From the NCBI GenBank assembly GCA_011800805.1, contig MPNW01001032.1, positions 33,485-57,026 of the forward strand: DNA of 23,542 nt. The letters are read 5' to 3'. The DNA is from Hirudo medicinalis (lineage: Eukaryota; Annelida; Clitellata; Hirudinida; Hirudinidae). The notes under the pieces were generated by a model. It was not told the origin of the DNA. It made no database searches and was given only the letters and a program-made list of their open reading frames with translations. Below, one piece after another: positions 1 to 10,900 of the stretch; the first letter of the stretch is position 1, and each line of letters begins with the position of its first letter. Both the position numbers and the translations under genes were made by a program.

Positions 1-16
1 AAGCATACATTATTAA

Positions 17-23
<7 letters not shown>

Positions 24-110
<87 letters not shown>

Positions 111-111
111 T
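24..111. repeat. (TTA)n microsatellite
   Basis: Almost pure ATT/TTA repeats of about 29 units in the intron before the first visible exon. Further imperfect TAA/TTA tracts run to about 388, partly as inverted copies. Confidence 0.9.
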
Positions 112-388
112 CTCATTTGTCTGGAATAATAATAATTATAACTTAATATTGCTGGAATAATATTAATTACAATGAATAATAATTAACAATATAATATAAA
201 TAAATAAAAACAATATTTAACAATTATTATTATGCCATATAATAATAATAATAATAACAATAATAATTATACTAATTATTAATAAATAATAATAATTATA
301 ATATTATTATTATTACTATTATTACTATTATAATAATAATATTATTATTATTATTACTATTATAATAATATTATTATTATTATTACAG

Positions 389-506
389 TTCATACCCGCG
401 AGCCAGCATTCATCTCTCCGCTGATCAACGTGAGTGCCAACGCAGGAGAGAAAGTGAAACTTGAATGCGACATCCTCATGGGAAAACCCAGATCGGATGT
501 CAAATG
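389..506 (+). CDS. Exon: Ig domain 1, N-terminal half
   Basis: Acceptor TTACAG precedes 389 and the intron starts at 507. The exon reads in phase 1 and ends in phase 2, splitting a Trp codon (TG|G). It codes the A to C strands of an I-set Ig, including the B-strand Cys in KVKLECDI and the C-strand VKW. The upstream exon is outside the window, so this is the first coding piece visible. Confidence 0.8.
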
Positions 507-1874
507 GTTGGTGATTCAATCAATCACAGAAAGATGATGACGAATGAATTACATTAGATGAATGCATGCACGGGTGCATGAATTAGGGATCGAATATCGA
601 ATATTGAATATCGAATATCGAATACTGAATATCGAATATGACATTGAATGCTGACCTCTACAGGTTCAAGGACGGAAGAGAACTGAGACTGAGCAACAAG
701 TTCTACCCCAGTCACGACGACCAATCAGCTTCTCTCACCATCAGCGACATCGACCTATCAGATGCCGGGGTGTACACCTGCGAGGTTTTCAACCAACATG
801 GCCACGTCAAGACCACCGCCATATTGACCGTCAATGGTGAGCGATAACCTGCATGTTATTGCAGTGTATTCAAATCAGTGTATTTGTCGAATTAACTTTA
901 ATTTTTATTTTTTTTTTCACTTCATCTTTTCTGTTTAATTAAATTAAAGTATTAAATTAAATTAAAGTAATAAATTAAATTAAATTTAAGTATTAAATTA
1001 AATTAAATTAATTTAAATTAAAGTATCAAATTAACCAATTTAGTATATTTTGAGTAAATTGGCATAATTAAGCATTCGACTTAATGAACAACTGAAATTC
1101 CTTGCGAACCAGTCCCACCGAGAATAGACACCACGTCGACCGCTTGGCAATCCCCTATCGAGGTCAAGCAGGGGTCAACCCTCTTGTTGACCGCCAACTA
1201 TGCAGCCCACCCCCCACCCAGGGTCACCTGGAGAAGAAACGGTCTACCCCTTACCCCACTCCCGGGCCATGTGATGATCGATACGCGCGATGGCTACTCG
1301 ACCTTGACCGTGGTGGGCATAGGTTTGCACGAGGAAGGTCAGTACGAAGTGGACCTGGAAAATTTGGCTGGAGTTGCCAGAATGCAGATTGACGTCATCG
1401 TCAAGTGTGAGTTGATGTCGTTGTTGTTGTTATTGTTATTATTGTTATATTTATTATTATTATTATTATTATTAATATTATTATTATTATATTTATTATT
1501 ATTATTATTGTTATTATTACTATAAATATTCATCATTAACAGCTGCTCCTTCCAATCCGACAAATCTGAGGATAATCTCCATGCAAGTGGACACCATCAC
1601 ACTCGCCTGGGACAGTCCCGAGGACGACGGAGGGTACCCAATCTCAGGCTACGTCATCGATCGCAGTGACGTCACGAAGGGCGGATGGGCGACCGTGGGC
1701 AGGGTGGACCACAGTACCCGTAGCTACAGGATATCGCGTCTGTTGCCGGGCAACCGTTACAACTTCCGGGTCTCGGCAGAAAACGCCGTCGGCCTGGGAT
1801 CTGCCCTGGAGACCATCGAGGCCATCGAAATGAGAAGTCAACAAGGTTGCATGATGATTAGGATGATGATAATA

Positions 1875-1921
<47 letters not shown>

Positions 1922-1923
1922 GG

Positions 1924-1958
<35 letters not shown>

Positions 1959-4900
1959 GTGATGGTGATGATGATGATGATGATGATGATGGTGATGGTG
2001 ATGGTGATGGTGATGGTGATGGTGACGGTGACGGTGACGGTGACGATGACTGACGATGATGATGACGATGACGATGATGATGATGACGATATGCATTCTA
2101 ATAAGAAAAGGATTAACCATAACAAGCAATTTTAATATTCATAAGATCTATTATAATTATAATGAGCGAGAGTATTATGCTCGATGAATCATGAATATTC
2201 AAGACAATCGATTGACCTCTCCCCTCCCTCCCCTGCAGAGCCACCCGAGTGTCCGAGAGGTTTGGACTTGATCGACACGTCCAAGTCGTCCATCACCTTC
2301 CAATGGCAGCCGCCAGGGGCGATGCCCCCCTGGAAGGTAATATGAATATTCACGAACATTTGATTTTGATTTGTGATAAATCGTGCATGCCTAGTTTAAG
2401 GTATTTGGTTAAGTTATATTCACTATCATAGCCCAGCGGATATCCCGAGCCATGTATTTTGGTGGTTTTATTTATTTATTTATGAGAATATTAACTTTTT
2501 ATTTGCGCTTGAAATGATTTATTGAGGGTTAGGGTTATGGTTAGGGTCAGGGTTAGGATTCGTAATATTGAGCAATCAACTAAATATTGTGTGGGCTTAA
2601 ACGTTCTCTTGGTGATTGCAATTGGATGGATATGGGCCTGTTTTTCAAGGATACTATGTGGAAAGAAGGCCTCTGTACACCGGCGGCCACTTTACCCGTC
2701 TGAACCATTTCCCGATCCTCGACACCTTCTACACGGACAGGTCGGTGCACGGAGGAGATTACGAATACCGGGTGATTGCCGTGAACGATGGCGGAGAGGG
2801 CCAGCCGTCCCTACCCCTGGGACCCGTCTCAGCCAAGGACCAATACGGTTAGCTGGCTCGTAATTTGATGAATTTATGCGCCTACTGTAGGATAAACCTT
2901 ACAAATATAATCGTCGAAGAATCTCAGTCGATCGCAAGCTTTAGTAAATTCTCGCTCGACAGGCAAGCCCTGGTCTCCCTCTGCCCCTGTGGTCTCCCTC
3001 ATTGACAGAAACAGTCTCAACCTTAGCTGGACACCCCCGCGCAACACCGGAGGAACGCCCATCACTAACTACCTCATCGAGTACAGATCTGGCTCCCAGT
3101 ACGGATGGACGCCCTACAATCTGGACCGTGTGATCACCCAGCCTCATCACGTCATGGATGGCTTGCTCGAGGGCACCAGTTACGAGTTCAGGGTCATCGC
3201 CGAGAACAAGATGGGCAGAAGTGAGCCATCACACCTGTCACAGCCAGTAGTCATCAGGGAATTATACGGTAGGTGATCGCAATGAGTAATTATTTTAAAT
3301 AATAATATCTGTCATCAATATCTCTAAATTATTAATTATATTAATTATTATTATTATTATTTCCAGGTCTAAAAATGCCAACAGTCCACGAGCACGTGAA
3401 GGACTGTACCTGCAAACCGGGGTCAGACGCCACCTTCCAATGCAAACTCATGTCTGACTATCAGATGGACGTCATTTGGTTCGTGGACTCCTATTGGTCG
3501 AATAAGTCGAATTAATTATTCATGACTCTGCTGATTTAATATCTCCGCGGATATTAACCTTGTCGATCTAATTAATAATTAATCGCTTCATTAATATTCA
3601 TTTTATTCAAATGAATACGCCAACTTCAGGCTCAAGGATAGCGAACGACTGCCTGCTACGAACAAATACAGCATGAGAATTAAAGAGGGCGTGGCCTACT
3701 TAATTATTCATGAGGTCGTTGAGAGGGACAAGGGCGTGTACACCTGCGAAGCCTCCAACCAATACGGGAGGGTTGCAACGTCCGCAGAGCTCTACCTAGC
3801 AGGTTTGCGTTCGAGATATGAATATTCATAAATTCTGATTAGCAATGTTTTGAAAATATCTATCCAATAATAACAATATGCCTAATTTAATAATGGACGA
3901 TATCCTCAGAACCCCCTCGACTGACCTTCGACCCCCTCCTGCGTCATCAGATGTGGCACGTGGGAGGTGCATCGAAGATCCCAGTGGGCTACGACGGAGA
4001 TCCAACTCCGACCCTAACGTGGTACAAGAATGGTGTTTCCATGGGAACGCGCGGGAACTTCCTAGTCCACACAGACGACTTTACCACGACCCTGAAATTT
4101 AGAAACATCACGATGGACGACCAGGGAGAGTACGAGGTCGTGGCCAAGAACGAGTGGGGCGTGACCAGAGAAAAGTTCACGGTCAAGGTGGTCGGTGAGT
4201 ATCAGCGAATTTACACTTTATGCTCAAGGTGAACTTTTAGATCAAAGGCCAGGGCGTCTGTACTCTTAATCAATCAATCAACCAACCATTCAATCAATCA
4301 ATCTCACTTGTTCCCTCAGACATACCTGGATCACCTACTGACGTCAGAGCCTCTGACATCGGAGCTGACTTCGTCAAGATTGACTGGAGGAAGCCGAAAC
4401 AAGATGGAGGATGTCCAGTGGACAACTACCTGGTGGAAAAGCTGGAAAGTGGAAGTAACTACTGGATGAACGTTGGAGTCGTTCCAGCGACACAGACGAG
4501 TGCAGTGTGCCAGGGATTGAGGTCACAAACCGAGTACATATTCAGGGTCTTTGCAGAGAACGAGATGGGTGTTGGTGAGCCAGGGTTCACCATTATCCCC
4601 GTCAGGACTAAACCAAGACCGGGTATGTTGGTGCAGCGAATGTTATATTTTATTTCTAATAATTACAATTAAATGTGGAAGCAGATAATATTAATTAAAA
4701 TAATTTCTAAGGTTGATTTCTTATTTAATTAAATATTGACCTCTGCACCTCTTCAGGTCAAGTTATCGAGGTCAACTGCCGGGCGTCCGCTCCTTCCGTC
4801 ATGTGGACGTCCAACTCGGAGAGGTCATCCTGGAGTGGGAGCCACCCATGCTGGAAACGAAGTATCACCTGAGGAGTTACATCCTGGAGAGGTTTGAAGA

Positions 4901-7900
4901 CCCCCCTGATTGCAGGTGGATCAAGGTGGCCATGTTGCCCCCTCCATAAACAGGTGAGTTAAGAGGCAGATGATGGGATAGTCTACCTGGGTTTTCATTG
5001 ACAGAATTAATAGAGTTTTATGAATATTCAATCAGCAAGTCAATGTTTTAGTGAGGATTTCATTGCTAACAACTTATCTCAACATTTAAATCGCAAACAA
5101 AATATACAGATACAAGGTCACGGGGGTAAGGGAGGACCTCGGGATGAAATTCAGATTGTACGGGGAGACCACGGAGGGCCTCTTCCTCAATTACGTCATT
5201 TACGATGTACCCCCCCTCAGGCCATCAGAAGATAAAGGTCAGTTCATTACAAAACCTCTGCTGCTTTATCGTGACTATTGAAGTAATGTAAGAATAACAT
5301 TTTAATTTCAAAATTCAACCCCCTAGGACCCAAGAGGCCCACTAGCCTATCAAGGGGTGTCCCCACGAGACCGATCGGACCGCTGGTCATAACAAAGGTC
5401 AGCTCCACCTCGATTGAACTAGAATGGAGGCCACCAGCCCAGGGACTCCCCGTGACCGGCTACATCATCGAGATGTGCGAAAGCGGAGGAGACTGGCGCA
5501 AGGTCGGGTATGCCTCTGGCCACGACAACGACTTCACAGTGGCAGGACTGAATGAGGGCGGAGAATATTTCTTCAGGATTTCAGCTGAAAACCACAACGG
5601 GGTGGGACCTCCCCTTCAGTCCGACTGCATCACGGCTTCCCAGCCCATTGCCCCCAGGAGGGACAGACAACTGAGGTACGGACAGCTGAGAAAGGAGGCT
5701 GTGACTCTCGAATGGGGCTCTGAGGATGACGAGGACGAGGATGAAAGTCCAACTTCTCCAATTACTGGGTACCTCATCGAGAAAATGGACTTTTCTGGAC
5801 AAGAGAAATGGATGCCCGTCCACAAGGTTTGAAGCTAATTTTGTAATTAATAAATTATGATAATTTTTAAATAATTAATAATAAATTAATTAATTAATAA
5901 TTTTAACAATTTAATATCAATTAATTTATTTATGATAATTTATTATTCCAGGTGCCAGCAAAAGCAAAATCTTACGAAGTCCCAGGACTTTTACCTGGAC
6001 ACAAGTACGCCTTCAGGGTTCGACCGCTAGGAGAAGAGGATCTCTCGCCGGAGGTCGTCAGTTCATTTGAATACATGGGCAGGCCCCTTCTCATGGACGA
6101 CCAGTCCATGCCCCCGAGATCGCCACAGGGGCCGCTCTTGATCTCAAAGATTGGATCAAACTCGGCCATGGTCAGGTGGCTTCCTCCTGCCGCCATGGAT
6201 ATCGGAGGTTCACCCCTTATAGCTTATGTCATCGAGGTCAAGGAGGTCGACAGAGATAGGTGGCGCAGGGAAGCCGTCGTCAGTGGGGTCACAACCAGTC
6301 ACATCCTCCGTAACCTATCACCTGGCTCTAGTTACCAGGTCAGGGTGATAGCTAAAAATAGAGACGGCGACAGCGCTCCATTGGTCGCCAGTGAGGTCAT
6401 CAGCGTCGGGGGAGGCGGAGCTTTCCAGGTCCCCTCGGCTCCGACAATGCTGAAGATTTCACGGGTCACTGGAGATTCAGTCGCTCTGAGATGGCAGCCT
6501 CCGGCGAACGACGGAGGACTTGAGATCACGCAGTACGTCGTTCTCCTGAGGAGGAAGCCCACTGACATCTGGGAAGAAGCCAAAGTACTCGACGGATATT
6601 CGACGAGTTGCGTAGTGGACGGACTGAGAGAAGGTGGCAACTACTACTTCGCCGTTTTTGCCGTCAACGACTGCGGCAGAAGCGACCAGCTGGAGACGAC
6701 GCTTCCAACTCAACTCTCGCAGAGGCGCTCTCTGAGCAGGAGACCCTCCCTATCCAAACTCACCATCTCTCCACTAGGGCCTTTGGTAGTGACCGCCTTC
6801 AGCCACGACTCGGTCAGTCTCAGTTGGCTGCCCTACACCGGCGAAAACATCGGAGCAGTTTCAAGCTACAGGATCGAGATGAGGGAAGCAGGCAGGATCA
6901 ACTGGGACTACGCTGGCACCGTCGATGCTACTGAGGCATCGTACGTCGTCAGGGGGCTGAGGGAAGGAACCGACTACCAGTTTAGGGTCCTCGCCGAGAA
7001 TGCATCGGGCTCAACCTCACCCCCTCTCCTACTCGACAAACCTTTCATGCCAAAGCATGCTTTTGGTGAGATGATGTTTTATTACTTGTACTTACTGTAC
7101 TTACTACTTACGTAATCAAGATTGTTCACAAACTGCTTGTTAGTTTTTTTTATGAAATACATTTAAAGGTGTGGTTTGAAAATAAGTATTAAATTCATTA
7201 ATTGAACTTTGATCGAACCTTAGGCAAACCCGGAATGCCAAGAGGTCCGTTGGGAGTCACGGAAATTGGCAAAGACAGTCTGACCTTGACATGGCTCCCC
7301 CCTATCAACGACGGGGGTGCAGCACTCAGCGCCTACGTCATTGAGAAACGTGGACCATCGACGCCCCATTGGCTGAGAGTAGGTCGAGTGAAGCCGATGG
7401 CGACCTCCTATACCGTTACAAATCTGAACCAGGGTACTGAGTACCAATTCAGGGTGTCCGCTGAAAATTCTTTGGGCGTTGGCCCCGCCCTCGTCTCCGA
7501 TGAGCCAATCCTGACGAAGGAGACCTTCCAACGTTAGTGTGCCCGGTATATTTATTTAGTGAATAATAAGAGGATAATATTTGTAATATATTGTATAATA
7601 ATTGTACAATAATGAATAATAATGAATAAAAAAGTGAAATTAATAAGAGAAATTAATGAATAATAAGAGAAATTATCAAATTAAAATGAAAATATTATCA
7701 AATTAAAATATTAATAATAATAATAATATTATTATAATACCAATAATATATTTAATATTAATAATAACATTAATAAAAATAATTATTANAAATAAAGTTT
7801 TTTGAATTCAATGTTGCAGTTTTTAATTTTGATAATGTTATGGAAACCTACATTTATGCAGATTTTAGATGTTTTGGATAATATTTAGAGGTTGATAATA

Positions 7901-10900
7901 ATAATAATAATAATTATTATTATTACATAATAATAATATTAATAATTATAATAATAACATTAATAAAAATAATTATTAACAATCATTCATTCGTCATCTC
8001 AGGTGACACCACCTACAGAAGCGAAAGTGAAACCAGAAAACCCAGCAGAACATCGACATTAATTAGCGGTTAGATATTATTAAATATTATTAAATATTAT
8101 TAAATATTATTAAATATTATTAAATATTATTAAATATTATTAAATATTATTAAATATTATTAAATATATGTCCATTTTTATTCTTCTTGGTCGATAAGCA
8201 TGCTTATCATTAATATTCATGAATGTGCCTACTCATTATAATTTGTAACATTAATATTCATGAATGTGCTTACTCATTATAATTTATTACATTAATATTC
8301 ATGAATGTGCTTACTCGTTATAATTTATCACATTAATATTCATGAATGTGCTTACTCATTATAATTTATCACATTAATATTCATGAATATGCTCACTCAT
8401 TATAATTTATCACATTAATATTCATGAACACACTCATTAATATTTATCACGCATCGCAGAAGTTCCCGCTCCACCAAGGGGACCCCTGATAGCGAGCAAC
8501 CTGACGAAAAACAGCCTCACGTTATCGTGGCAACCGAACCTGCTCAACTCCGACCTCGACCTTAGCGACCCCGTTTCCGGCTACATCGTCGAGAAGCGCG
8601 ACGTCACCGACGGCCAGCTCGGCAGCTGGCTCAGAGTCGCCGAGGTCAGAGGTCACGTGAGTTCGTGTGACGTCACCAACCTGCTGGAAGGCCGCTTCTA
8701 TTTCTTCCGAGTGATTTCCAAGAACAAAGCGGGAAGGAGTTTGCCGCTGGAGAGCAGGGAACCAGTGCAGACCAAGTCTCCATACAGTGAGGACTTGTTT
8801 GCTCGTTGCTATGGCAATAGTTGCTATCGAACATCAATTCTTAATTTTATGAATTATGATTAACAGAACTGATAATACAATTTATGATTAGAATTTATAT
8901 TAATATAATCGGATAGATGTATCATACATCCATACCTTGCATTTCAACTGCTAAATCTTCCCTAATACCAGCTATACCAGGTCCCCCTGCTACGGTCCGC
9001 CTGGTCGGCCTGACCGAGGACAGTCTCACCATAGAATGGACGGCCCCTATCTCAGACGGAGGAAGTCACGTGACGAAGTACATCGTCGAGAAGAAGGATT
9101 CGAAGAGTCCCCACTGGCTGAGGGTAGCTGAAGTTGTACCGGGGCAAAACAGCTGCTGCATCAAAGGACTTCATAGCAACAACTCGTACTATGTCAGAGT
9201 GGCAGCTGAGAACTACGAGGGACTTGGTTACTACAGAGAGTTTGCTGAGCCCGTTCAGCCTGGACAACCTAAAAGTCAGTTTCTCTTGATCAATACTAAT
9301 AATATCTGTCATCGTTTCTCATTATTTTTTAAGTAATTATCAACGTAATAAATATTAACGTTTGTCAAAATATTCGAATATTTATGAAAATTACCATAAA
9401 ACTTCTTATTCACGAAAACCCAGGCCTCCCCGGACCCCCCTCCAATCTCCGAATAGACTCGACTACAAAAGATTCCGTCAGCCTCAAATGGGACGTACCG
9501 CTCGAAACGGGGAGCGTGCCTCTGTCAGGGTTCCAAGTGGAGCAGCAGGAAGGGTGCGAGGGAGGTTCAGGTGTCACTTCCAAGTGGCATTTCATAGCCA
9601 AACTTGACCCTTACACCTCACGCTTCACCGCACGGGGCTTGGTCCACGGACTGGAGTACAACTTTAGGATAAGGGCAGAAAATCCAGTCGGTGTGGGACC
9701 TGCCTGTGGATTGTTATCCCCCGTCGTACCGAGATCTGTGATTGGTGAGGCTTTGTTGTTGTTCTTATTTCTGTGATAATTTTGGTCATCGTGATTATAC
9801 TCATTTGCTCAAGCAAATCCAACTGCTAATAAAGGATATCTTAAATTTATGCCATAACATTAACATGTACAACAATGACACTAATGTCAGTTTGTAACAC
9901 TTTCAACAGCTCGTCCGTTGGCCCCAGCAATGTTAGAAGTCACAAGCGTGACAGAAAACAGCGTCACGTTGTCATGGATGTCACCTGAGAGAGATGGAGG
10001 GTCAAGAATCACGACCTATGTCGTCGAACAGAGAGAAGTTGGATGCCAAGGGGCATGGTTCCAAGTCAAGAAGGTCGATTCCAGCGACAACCTTGTTGCC
10101 ACCATTGGAAACCTGATCGAAGGAACGCCGTACATGTTTAGGGTATCAGCTGAGAATGAGGTCGGGGTTGGCACCCCTGCCCAGTTGAGGGAAGCAATCA
10201 TTCCAAGGAAACTTCACGGTCAGTTGCGCTTTCTAAATAGTTCTTTCCGAAAAAATTAGTACTTTCTTAATTAATGTTTACGTTACATAAAATATTTGCA
10301 CTAAAGATATATTTATTTTTAAATTCATTTAAAAATGCACCTCGCGGGCACACACATAATTATTCATTCCAATCCAGGACCACCTGGCAAGCCAACCGGC
10401 CCACTCAGGATCATCAAGGTCACTAGGAACATGCTGGCACTTCATTGGTCGCCACCATACGACGGAAGCGCCTATCAAATCGAGCGCTACATCATCGAGA
10501 AGAAAGATGGAGACAGCGCCCAATGGATCCAAGCCGGCGTTTGTTCGCCAGATGTCACTGCTTACTGCGTGACTGATCTCATGGAAAATCAGCTGTACAA
10601 CTTCAGGATCAAGGCTGAGACCTCTTCAGGATTCAGCGAACCACTCGAAATGGAAGGACCAATCGTGCCGAAGAGAGTCTTTGGTTGGTCCACGATCACT
10701 CGATCACTCGCTCACTTTTTCCAAAAATACGAATGACGAGAAATAAATTAGCAATAATTATTCATAATTATTAATTTCAAATCGTTGCTCGTAATTATAA
10801 ATACGATTAAAAACTTTGTCATGTTTATGTTTTTCAACAGAGTCAGTACCCATGGACAACATAGACTCACTCATCAGAGAATCTGAACAACACTCCGAAC

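Noticed and set aside
1644..2129. Open frames rich in His, Met, Ile or Val across TGA/TGG repeats
   Set aside because: They are microsatellite translations (the same tract is open in several frames) and lie in an intron.
4757..4771. Acceptor CTCTTCAG at 4756 for FN3 domain 5
   Set aside because: It gives the wrong phase; ATCGAG ending at 4770 restores the FN3 frame.
7533..8459. CRISPR-like array from regularly spaced repeats
   Set aside because: The repeats are contiguous tandem units without unique spacers, and the DNA is eukaryotic.
8917..8971. Upstream coding extension before FN3 domain 13 (MYHTSIPCIS frame)
   Set aside because: It precedes a good acceptor and breaks the phase-1 join; it is intron sequence.
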